A stretch of DNA of 17,813 nt from a bacterium (GTDB lineage Bacteria; UBP14; UBA6098; JAFGQG01), in the NCBI GenBank assembly GCA_016930435.1, contig JAFGGQ010000132.1, forward strand, positions 1 to 17,813, in the 5' to 3' direction. The translations under genes and the position numbers were made by a program. Every line of letters starts with the position of its first letter. The first letter of the stretch is position 1. The notes below the pieces were generated by a model. It saw only the letters and a program-made list of their open reading frames with translations. It made no database searches and had not been told where the DNA came from. This document shows positions 6,875-15,100 of this stretch, piece after piece.

Positions 6875-9202
6875 TTATTTAAGCATTATGATGTTGTGAG
6901 TTTTTTGTAATTTATGATCGATGTATAAATTTAAAAGGTACAGGCCGGATGGCAGGGGTTGACCATTGCCATCTGCTCCATCCCAGACTGAAGAATAACT
7001 GCCTGCCTGCCGGTAGTTATCCACCAGTGTGACTATCTTTTGGCCCAGAAGGTTGGTAATAGTGAGTCTGGTGTTTCCCGCTTCTGGCAATGCATATTGG
7101 ATACGGGCGATATGATTGAAAGGATTGGGGTAGCTGCTTAAGCTATATAGCCGGGGTAATTTGATAACACTATTGTCAGTACCAAGTCCTTCAACTATCC
7201 TCATGTCGTCGATATACCATCCGGCGGCGGTCCCGTAGTAGTCCGCCCCTAATTCAAAACGGATCTTGACTGATTGGCCCACCCAGTCGGTTAGATCGAA
7301 AGCGGCCATGTGCCAGAAGTTGCCGGTGCCTACACCGCCATACGCTGGTTGATCAGGCATGTAGGGATTATGATTGGACATATAGCCGGGATAGCCTCCC
7401 TGGGGTTCAAGGATGGTATAAATCGAGTCATCTGACCGCGTAATTTTAACATTGCCTCCATCAAAAAAATCCTCCCCGCTTTCACAGTCAAAATCGTACC
7501 AGTGCCAGAACTCTAATCGGGGGTGTTCGCCCCGGTCGAGGCTGATATAAAGATCAAGGGTCCAATTAGCCGCATTGGCATAACTGGAATCGAGCCGTGT
7601 TGCCCAGCAATTGTGAGGCGAGTGAGGATGAACGGGACCCGTGGTGTCGAACGTGTCAACTGCTCCCCACTGCCAGCCGTTGTAAACCGGCAAGGCTAAC
7701 ATCGGGCCTGGATTCTCCTCAAAATCATTAAAATATATCTGGGGAAATAGGGTAAAATTTTGAGATACTGTATCCAAACGTGTGATGTTTACATTTGCCT
7801 CACCCGGTGCATATTCGTAGGCCGTGGTTAAAATGGTATAAGTACCTACCATTACCGAATCGATATAATAATAACCCTCCGTATCAGTTGTGTCGCATAG
7901 TCCCTGTTCCACAATTTGCACAATGGCTCCGCCATCGTTTTCCTCGTAGGTCAGGTCAACCTGCCCCATCAGAAAACCGAAATTTTCGATCAAGGATGCA
8001 TCATCAATATACCAACCCGGTGAATGTCCCATTTCATCGGAAGCGAAGTGGAAACGTATCCGGACCTCTTCGTGCATGTAAAAAGATAGGTCAAAATTCG
8101 CTTTTTGCCATCCTTCGCTATCGCCGGAGAAGGCGGGTTGCCCGGCCAGGGATGTTCCGGAACCCATGGAACTGGTTGGATAGCCTCCGTCAGGGATGAT
8201 AATTGACCAGCTGACCCCGTCATTGGTGGAAATTTGAAGGTTGCCGCCGTCCTGTCCTTCATCGGTATCGTACCAATGCCAGAAATCCAGATAGGGATAG
8301 TTTGTGCCCTCCAGAGCCATCCTGGGGAAATATAAATAGCTGTTAGCAGAATTGGGGTAATCACCGGCAATACGGGTGCCGAAGCAGTAAGAGCCGGAAT
8401 GGGCAGATGCTGGTCCGGGGCCACTGGGATTGCCCCATTGCCAACAGCCGGAATCAGTTACATCCTCTAAAAAATCATCTCCGGAAAGGTCAAAATCGTT
8501 ATGATATACCGGGCTGATTACGATTGCCGACCGCCACATTATAGCCAGGCTGTCAGAGAGAACCGTAGATGAATAACCGTGAGTGCCATACTGTAAACCG
8601 ATCATTCCTAATGAATCTTCGATGCCGATATATGCTGTACGGTAGGTGCTGACTACCGGTTCGATATTGAGATATTGAAAAAGAATGGAATTCCGGGCGA
8701 AATCAAGGACAATTTCAAAGGTCAGAGGGGGATAGGTGGACCCTCCGGGATACTCGCAAATCTGGAAATACTCGACGACCATTTTATCCTCGAAGATCTG
8801 GTAATAAACCTGCCCGGGACTGTCGTAAGGATCAAGATCCATATTTAGAATACCAACCACGGCATTGGGATAACTGGCATTTGGGAAGGGACCCACGGTG
8901 ATGTAGGAAGTAGCATCCTTTAAGCTGATCCACCCATTGGAACAGATGTGGACGTTATAATAATCCTTACCATAGTAGTTAAAGGGTTGAGATAAAACGA
9001 TGCTGCGATAGGTATCATCCGAAAAATTCAAATTGACCCCGGTTCCGGATATCTCTATCCATTCGAATCGTGGTCCGGAAGGCTCAGCTGAATCGATCCA
9101 GCGGTAGCCGAAAGCATCCGGTCCGCCTTCACTGGCATTTAACCAGCCGGTCGAATAACAGCTTAAAACCATAATTAAACAAATCAAAATCAGATACTTC
9201 AT
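6875..9202 (-). CDS. Large multi-domain secreted protein with PNPF sorting tail (paralog A, one carboxypeptidase-regulatory-like domain)
   Basis: The 775-residue product starts at ATG 9202, 8 nt after GGAG. The signal peptide covers residues 1-23 (cleavage likely at LNA|SEGG, as in the paralog). The order of modules repeats paralog B: N-terminal SEGGPDAFGYRWIDS module (24-229), MAM/immune-inhibitor-A-like module (233-405, ending GWYIDD), one carboxypeptidase-regulatory-like domain (409-487), a second MAM-like module (489-671, ending GWYIDD) and a T9SS-type-A-like tail (688-775; SSYPNPFNHIARI...PSGLYLLNL...IIMLK). No enzyme motif is visible. A VLSC sequence at 12-15 looks faintly like a lipobox, but the conserved Ala-Ser cleavage site eight residues on is the better choice. 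The promoter is probably in the AT-rich 142 bp upstream. Together with paralog B it forms a two-gene unit. Confidence 0.9.
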   Translation of the reverse strand: MKYLILICLIMVLSCYSTGWLNASEGGPDAFGYRWIDSAEPSGPRFEWIEISGTGVNLNFSDDTYRSIVLSQPFNYYGKDYYNVHICSNGWISLKDATSYITVGPFPNASYPNAVVGILNMDLDPYDSPGQVYYQIFEDKMVVEYFQICEYPGGSTYPPLTFEIVLDFARNSILFQYLNIEPVVSTYRTAYIGIEDSLGMIGLQYGTHGYSSTVLSDSLAIMWRSAIVISPVYHNDFDLSGDDFLEDVTDSGCWQWGNPSGPGPASAHSGSYCFGTRIAGDYPNSANSYLYFPRMALEGTNYPYLDFWHWYDTDEGQDGGNLQISTNDGVSWSIIIPDGGYPTSSMGSGTSLAGQPAFSGDSEGWQKANFDLSFYMHEEVRIRFHFASDEMGHSPGWYIDDASLIENFGFLMGQVDLTYEENDGGAIVQIVEQGLCDTTDTEGYYYIDSVMVGTYTILTTAYEYAPGEANVNITRLDTVSQNFTLFPQIYFNDFEENPGPMLALPVYNGWQWGAVDTFDTTGPVHPHSPHNCWATRLDSSYANAANWTLDLYISLDRGEHPRLEFWHWYDFDCESGEDFFDGGNVKITRSDDSIYTILEPQGGYPGYMSNHNPYMPDQPAYGGVGTGNFWHMAAFDLTDWVGQSVKIRFELGADYYGTAAGWYIDDMRIVEGLGTDNSVIKLPRLYSLSSYPNPFNHIARIQYALPEAGNTRLTITNLLGQKIVTLVDNYRQAGSYSSVWDGADGNGQPLPSGLYLLNLYIDHKLQKTHNIIMLK

Positions 9203-9344
9203 ATAAAACGCTCCAGTCTGTTCAATTACTAATATAATATTTATTTAAATTAAATAATTTCCTTAAATTGGCAAGAAAATTATAGGGGTGTCTATTAAAA
9301 TAGGATAATGTGAAATACACTTTTTAAAGAATTAATGTAATGGA
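9203..9344. other. AT-rich intergenic region before paralog A
   Basis: This 142-bp spacer probably holds the promoter of the paralog pair. On the minus strand a TTGCCA (9269-9274) is a possible -35, but no -10 at proper spacing stands out from the A/T background. I see no GC-rich terminator hairpin for the phosphoesterase gene that ends at 9345. Confidence 0.4.
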
Positions 9345-10754
9345 CTACTTTAAATAAAGCAACCGTGATAGTTTGGAGCTTCCCGGGCAGTCCCATTTTA
9401 GAAAGTATATCCCGGTCGCAGATCTTTCCCCCCCTGTGGTATTTCCATCCCAGCAGGTAAGGTATTTTCCAGCCTTTAAATATCCTTGCTGAAGGATGCA
9501 GATCTCCTCCCCTAATAGGTTATAAACTGCGAGTTTGCTGAATACATTTTTTTCCGAAGTATATTCAATATTTACCTTTTTATTAAAGGGATTAGGATAG
9601 GCGTTGATCTGAGAATTCAGGGGTAAGTTACCTTTTTCCACGGCAAGTGGACAGGTATTGAAGCTATCGATAACCGTCCCGTCCGGTTTGATAGCCTTGA
9701 ACCTCAGGCAGGTCCCGTTAACTTCAATGTGACAAAAATGATAGGTTCTTTCGGAATAAACTGTCCAATCACTGGTCCCCACGCTATAAAGCCCGGCCCC
9801 GCCACCGCCGGTTACAAAGTAATGGATACCATTCACCAAAGCATGTTCGTAACAGTGATCGTGTCCGTTAAAAACCATAAACACGTTATGGGCTTCCATA
9901 ATGGGGCACAAGGTCAGCCTGGTAGTGTATTCGGACCCATGATTTCCGGAGCTATAGGGCGGCTCGTGAAAGCATACAAAAATCCAATCCGCCCAGCTTT
10001 CAGCCTCGACCAGTTCGTCTTCGAGATAATCCGGTTGTTCCGAGAATGGGAGTAACCATGGAATGCTGTTGTCTAATATGATGAATTTACTATTCCCATA
10101 GCGGAAAGAGTACCATTGCTCATTATTGGGGTATTCAAAGTAATCCAGAAAGAGGCTATTAGGTATTTCGTGATTGCCGATTGCGGAGAAATAAGGTGTA
10201 ATGGGCATCAGTTCCCTGTTGATGTTGAAAAAGGTTTGCCAGTCAGAAATGCTGCCGCCGTTTGCTACAAGGTCTCCGGTATTCAACACGAAATCCGGTT
10301 GATAGGATAAAACAGCGTTCACAACGGTCTGGTGGGCAACCGAATCGGAGCGGTTATCCCCAAAGGCGATGAAATGAAAGGGTTGATCCGCGGGTACCGC
10401 AGTCCTGAAGTGGTGAACAGGACTTTCTGCCTCACCAGATGTAACCTTATAATTGTACCGGGTACTGGGGTTAAGCCCCGTTAGCAGGATGGTGTGGTGA
10501 ATCACGTTTTCAGAAATGGAATTTTGAAACTCAAAGCTTCCGTAGTCACCATAGTATCTCTCATCGGCGTAATCTACCCGTGTGTTCGAATTTTCGGTAG
10601 TTTCCCAGGTAATTCGGATTTGGTCTGTGGTTACCCCGGACAGATAGGGTCCCTTTATTATCTCATTTGCCCATAAAAAGCCGGATAGGCTTAGAATGAG
10701 TATAATTAAAAAGGGTTTTATGATTTTCGGTATTAATGTATATATATTTCTCAT
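9345..10754 (-). CDS. Secreted metallophosphoesterase with fibronectin-III-like N-terminal domain and PNPF sorting tail
   Basis: I start it at ATG 10754 (469 residues); an in-frame TTG at 10775 would add seven residues before the signal peptide. Neither has a Shine-Dalgarno sequence. The signal peptide is residues 1-29 (cleavage at LWA|NE). A purple-acid-phosphatase-type N-terminal FnIII-like domain spans about 34-118 (GPYLSGVTTDQIRITWET...HHTILLTGLNPSTRYNYKV). The calcineurin-like domain (125-360) has all five metal-binding blocks: GDNR (D133), GDLVANG (D161), GNHE (N194, H195), FHEPPYS (H263) and NGHDH (H298, H300). The tyrosine that follows the second aspartate in true purple acid phosphatases (GDxxY) is Ala here, so a purple Fe(III)-Tyr centre is unlikely. 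Residues 384-469 are the sorting module (NAYPNPFNKK...RLLYLK). It should hydrolyse phosphoesters outside the cell or on its surface, perhaps for phosphate scavenging; the substrate is unknown. Confidence 0.9.
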   Translation of the reverse strand: MRNIYTLIPKIIKPFLIILILSLSGFLWANEIIKGPYLSGVTTDQIRITWETTENSNTRVDYADERYYGDYGSFEFQNSISENVIHHTILLTGLNPSTRYNYKVTSGEAESPVHHFRTAVPADQPFHFIAFGDNRSDSVAHQTVVNAVLSYQPDFVLNTGDLVANGGSISDWQTFFNINRELMPITPYFSAIGNHEIPNSLFLDYFEYPNNEQWYSFRYGNSKFIILDNSIPWLLPFSEQPDYLEDELVEAESWADWIFVCFHEPPYSSGNHGSEYTTRLTLCPIMEAHNVFMVFNGHDHCYEHALVNGIHYFVTGGGGAGLYSVGTSDWTVYSERTYHFCHIEVNGTCLRFKAIKPDGTVIDSFNTCPLAVEKGNLPLNSQINAYPNPFNKKVNIEYTSEKNVFSKLAVYNLLGEEICILQQGYLKAGKYLTCWDGNTTGGERSATGIYFLKWDCPGSSKLSRLLYLK

Positions 10755-10810
10755 ATATTGAAAAATATAATACAATAATTTTAATAAACAATAAATTTTT
10801 AATGAAAAAG

Positions 10811-11929
10811 CTATAAATATTTAGCGATTTCCCGGGCAATTTCAAGTGTAGAAGAACTGCCGCCCATATCATAAGTACGGACTGACTCCTCCGCGATGAC
10901 CCGGGCGATAGCCCTCTCCAGATGCTGAGCCAGTTCCATCTCATCAAGCCATTCCAGCATTAACCGGGCAGATAGGATCATGGCGATAGGGTTGACCTTA
11001 TACATTCCGGCATATTTAGGGGCAGAACCATGGGTAGGTTCGAAGAGTGCGTATTGATCACTGATATTTCCGCTACAGGCGAATCCCAATCCTCCTACGA
11101 GCTGGGCGCATAGGTCGGAAATAATATCACCGAACATGTTGGAAGTAACCATTACCCCGTAGTCAAGCGGATTTTTAATCAGCCACATGGCCATCGCATC
11201 GATGTTGGTCTCCCAGAGCTCGATACCAGGGTATTCCTGGGCGATCTTCCGGGCTTCGCGGACCATCAGGCCGGAGGTTTCCCTGACCACATTCGGTTTT
11301 TCTATCACGGTAACCGATCTTTTCCCCATTTTCCTGGCGTATTCAAAGGCACTGCGTACGATCCGTTGACAGCCTCTCCGGGTGAATATTCGGGTTGAAA
11401 TGGCAATGTCTGCAGGATCCGTATCCTTGAATTTGATCATATTTCTGCTCTTTTGCATCAAAATATCATAAAGCTCCTGAGGCACCGGGTGAAACTCCAC
11501 ACCGGCATAAAGACCCTCAGTATTCTCCCTGAAAACTGCCAGATCAATGCCCTCCCTGTATATCAAAGGATTACCCTTGTAAGCCTTGCAGGGCCGGAAG
11601 TTGGTATAAAGATCAAATAACTGACGGAGCCGGACAATGGGACTGCGGTAGATCAATCCTCTACCCTGCAATTCGGGGGTTAACTCAACTTCGGCCTCTT
11701 CCTTAGGCTTGGATGTGATCGCACCAAACAAACAACAATCGGTTTTTTTCAGTAATTCGATGGTGCGCTCCGGAAGTGAATCACCCTCCGTTCTCCAAAA
11801 TTCCCAACCAATATCCCCATACAAATATTCAGCGTCAAGGTTCAGTTTGTCCAACACTATCATGGTGGCTTCAGTGACATCTATACCTACACCATCGCCT
11901 GGAAGCACTGCGATTTTGTACTTTGACAT
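10811..11929 (-). CDS. Isocitrate/isopropylmalate-family beta-decarboxylating dehydrogenase, probably NADP-dependent
   Basis: The 372-residue cytoplasmic enzyme starts at ATG 11929, 5 nt after AAGGAG. It oxidatively decarboxylates a 2-hydroxy-3-carboxy acid using Mg2+/Mn2+. Catalytic positions match E. coli isocitrate dehydrogenase: R102, R112 and R134 (R119, R129, R153), Y141 (Y160), K211 (K230), and D244, D268, D272 (D283, D307, D311) with the same spacing within each group. S96 aligns with S113 of E. coli Icd, but the substrate loop reads RSPIVRLR, so N115 is Ile. K305, Y306 and V312 in HGSAPKYAGMYKVNP match the NADP-type residues K344, Y345 and V351; R395 is not conserved. The length fits the short single-domain family, not the 416-residue Icd. 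No leu, lys or TCA gene lies nearby. Isocitrate, homoisocitrate or isopropylmalate could each be the substrate; isocitrate-like is my best guess. Confidence 0.9.
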   Translation of the reverse strand: MSKYKIAVLPGDGVGIDVTEATMIVLDKLNLDAEYLYGDIGWEFWRTEGDSLPERTIELLKKTDCCLFGAITSKPKEEAEVELTPELQGRGLIYRSPIVRLRQLFDLYTNFRPCKAYKGNPLIYREGIDLAVFRENTEGLYAGVEFHPVPQELYDILMQKSRNMIKFKDTDPADIAISTRIFTRRGCQRIVRSAFEYARKMGKRSVTVIEKPNVVRETSGLMVREARKIAQEYPGIELWETNIDAMAMWLIKNPLDYGVMVTSNMFGDIISDLCAQLVGGLGFACSGNISDQYALFEPTHGSAPKYAGMYKVNPIAMILSARLMLEWLDEMELAQHLERAIARVIAEESVRTYDMGGSSSTLEIAREIAKYL

Positions 11930-12040
11930 TTATACTCCTTTTAAAATAGATGCTGCGGCACTCTTAATTGCCCCAGCAAATTTAAAAGCAATTTGGTCCA
12001 AAGCAAGTTTTTTCTTGATTAAAATGAGAGTTCCCCTCAT
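11930..12040 (-). CDS. Possible 36-residue cationic peptide or leader ORF abutting the dehydrogenase start
   Basis: On the minus strand an ATG at 12040 opens 36 codons that end in TAA at 11930-11932, directly before the dehydrogenase ATG (TAAATG). The peptide begins MRGTLILIKKKLALDQ and ends FAGAIKSAAASILKGV. It has one Arg, six Lys and only one Asp, and residues 11-35 would form an amphipathic helix. The dehydrogenase Shine-Dalgarno (AAAGGAG) lies inside its last codons, which would allow translational coupling. Its own ribosome binding site is weak (an AGG in TTTCAGGC, very close to the ATG). A TGA lies seven codons upstream in frame, so it is not the tail of a longer ORF. It may be a leader peptide, a small protein, or a chance ORF; I recognise no family. 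Confidence 0.3.
   Translation of the reverse strand: MRGTLILIKKKLALDQIAFKFAGAIKSAAASILKGV
11935..11940 (-). promoter_or_regulatory. Strong ribosome binding site of the dehydrogenase gene
   Basis: AAGGAG on the minus strand, 5 nt before ATG 11929. It overlaps the last sense codons of the 36-codon ORF upstream. Confidence 0.75.
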
Positions 12041-12139
12041 GCCTGAAAGTCCTAAAGTTCAAGCAGGATAGAAGAAAAGCCTATACAAATTGTGATCCCG
12101 GTAATATTTGATCCAACAGTTGCCCGATTAGCAACAGGT
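12041..12139. other. Spacer after the giant gene
   Basis: About 100 bp separate the stop of the giant gene from the small ORF. A 5-bp stem (12119-12123 with 12131-12135, 7-nt loop) is present but has no T run behind it. No promoter with sound spacing is visible, so I cannot say whether the dehydrogenase is read from its own promoter or by read-through. Confidence 0.4.
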
Positions 12140-15100
12140 TCATCTCATCCTTATAGCCCGTTCGTTCACCTCGTATGTCTTCTCGCTGGTCTTGACGATG
12201 ATCTTGTAAATATAAGTACCATTTGCGATTTGGTCGCCATCATCATCCCTGCCATCCCAGGGTTCATAGTTGTAACCGAAGTTCGCAGATGCATGTTTGA
12301 TGGTCTTGATAAGCCGCCCACTCTCGGTATAGATCTTTATTGTAACATCCATTGCCGGTACGGTTAGCAGGTAAACGAATTCGGTATAGTCCTGGAAGGG
12401 ATTGGGCCAATTGACTAAATTCTGAATGGGATTTCCCCCTTTCACGATTATTTCGAACAGGGCAGAATTGTTATTTTCGTTTGATTCACCGAACTGGCCT
12501 TCCGGGTCAACCACTGCGATCAGGCGGTGGAAATATCCGGTTACCGTAAAGGGCACCGAGACAGTGGCTACGCTATCCACGAAATTCAGGTTCTCAATGA
12601 TCTGGTCCTCGCCAATTTGCAGATCGTTTTCAGAGAACCTTACTACCACATCTTTGACGGGTGCCTGACCATAGTGGTGAACTTTAAGGTTCAGTATGAT
12701 CTCTTCGCCCTGGGCGGGTTCTGCATTTGATAACGTGAAATCGTTGTTCCCGGTATATAGGTCGAGGGAATAGCGGAGTGTATCGTTGGTCATTGCTTCT
12801 CCGATACGCCGGGTAGTATCGCTGCCGGAAACCCGGTAGTAGGCATATTCTGTTGTAAATGCCCATAGCAGGTCTATTACATCCACCCCATCGACCTTGC
12901 CCACGTTGATGTAAACGGGGATATTACGGGCTTGACCGGGGGGTATATGAGGGATGCCGGTAATGGTAAGCAGGGAATCGCCATCAAGGGGAGAGGCTAT
13001 AAAACCGCCTCCTACGCTATCCAGTTCAACCTCATCACCAAGTACCACGGTGATAACCGGTTCGAAACCGATATCATTGCCGATGTTTCGGCATATCAAG
13101 GATGCGGTCAAGAAATTCTGGCCTTCGGTAAGGATGAAGTGGCCCCGCTCTTCCACAGGTTCACCGTTTACCTCGGAGATCAGATTAGTCAACAGGAACT
13201 TGGGTCCCCTGGCTGCAACCTGGATAGGGGATGTGGAAGCGTACCGGGAAGAGCCCTGAAAATCGTAATAGTTTACTCTCGCCCCGCCATCCAGTGGAAT
13301 ATCGTCTCCCCCTGCTTCAATCTCCACCAGTGCCTTTGCAACCAGCCAGTATTCGGTATTATCTTCATCTAAAGGGAAGCCGGAGCTGTAGGGGATACCC
13401 CCAATGGAAAGCTGATTTGCCGGACTGACAAGGGCGGATACCGCCGGCAGGGTATCAAACATACCAGCATTAGGCTCGATATCGCACCATCGGACATCCG
13501 ATGCCGGATTAAGAATTTCTACATAATCTTCAAGCTGGGTTTGGAACTGGTTCAATTGAGCCTGGCCAATGACGAAGCGTGGGTCTTCTATGATCCTGCC
13601 GCTGCCATCCCGGTTGACAATGGCAAATTTCCCGCCTGGTACCTCAAAGGGCCCGAATGGGGTAGTGACTGTCTCAAAATAAGCGCGTTCCTCACCGCTG
13701 ATAACAAAATTGATCTCGTGGACTTTATTTGGTTCAAGAGCGGGATCTACCAGGAAATGGAAAACGTAATATCCCCGGCGGGATGCTTGTATCTCCGGGA
13801 TCAGTGCGCTCCCGTCGGATTCCCCGATGCGCAGCCAGACCTCCTCGGTGGATGGATTAAACCGCCATCCGGCATGGAAGGTGCGGGGATCATCACCTTC
13901 CTCGATTACTTCCCCGGTAGCGGGGTCCACATGGGCCGGTACTAATGGCCGGGGATAACATGCATACCACAACACTGCATTCGTAGATCCCAGTCCGCTT
14001 AGATCCGGCATGATCCTGGTATTGTACCAGTGCCCGTGGGAAGCATTGTCAACCTCGATTACTACCTGGAGGAAAGCTCCTGTCTCCAAAGATGGATAAC
14101 CCCGTGCTTCCAGTAGGCTGTCTCCAAGAGCCCAGGGTAAAATATTAACTGTGTGAATATCGTAGTCCGGGTCGATCCGGGCTGAGGTTGTTATATCCGG
14201 TTCGAATAAACCCAGGGGTTCCTTGCCGCCAATGTGTGTGGTGAGCGCAACCTGCCGGTATCCGAATGACTGCACCCAGGGATCGAAATCCACATCGAAC
14301 TCGTGGGGTTCAGTCCATCGTCCGCCATAATATGAGCCCCAATCGTAAATCAGGTATTTCATATAAACGGTATCAGCGAAGAGGGAGATGAGCGTAGGAT
14401 CCCCTTTTCTCCATACGCGGACATCATTAGCAATAGCATAAGCCGACTGGGCGTGGGAGAATTGAACCCAGGGAGAACCACCGAAGATCTCCTCGTTCAC
14501 CAGCCAAGCCCCATCATTTATCTTAAGCAATCCTTCCCGGCCGGCACCCTGGAAGTGAGCGTTAATGGCCAGTTTCACCTCTCCCAGTTTCTCGCATAGA
14601 TCGTCTCCGTATTCCCCATCCAATCCGGGATACCATCCGGGATGAGCGACCGAAAGGTCCCCTTCAATCTCCACAAGCGGCCATGGATCAAGGTCATAAA
14701 GGGATTCGGCATATTCGCCGTTAAATTGGGGCCACTTATCATGCAGGTAACCGGTGGAATTTACGAACCGGTCGCCCTTATCATCCAGCCAGTCATCAAC
14801 GAAATCGAAATTGTCATCGTCAAGAGCCGGCGGGATAAGTATCTGGGGAATATATACAGAGTAATAAAAGGGGAATTCCCAGACCTCCACCTCTGTTCCC
14901 ACATCGGGATCATCCTCCTCGAAAATATAAAAATCGGGTACTATAGCAGCCAGGTCATAAGTACTGTCATCCAGCATTGGAAGGGATATCTGGTATCCCC
15001 CAATACCTTTGGGGATATTTTCTATGATATACCCGAATACTCCATCACCAAGGCCGTCCTCTGTGTCGCTGAGCTTTTGCCATACCCCTTCACCATACCC

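Noticed and set aside
9158-9202. Lipoprotein signal in paralog A (VLSC at residues 12-15)
   Set aside because: Leu at -2 is a poor lipobox, and the paralog is clearly cleaved by signal peptidase I at the homologous Ala-Ser site. The PNPF tail also fits a non-lipoprotein cargo.
10663-10947. 94-codon minus-strand frame overlapping the dehydrogenase 3' end and phosphoesterase 5' end
   Set aside because: It overlaps two well-supported genes in another frame and has no family resemblance or ribosome binding site.
12119-12135. Hairpin GTTGC/GCAAC after the giant gene as a terminator
   Set aside because: The stem has only 5 bp and no T run follows on the minus strand.
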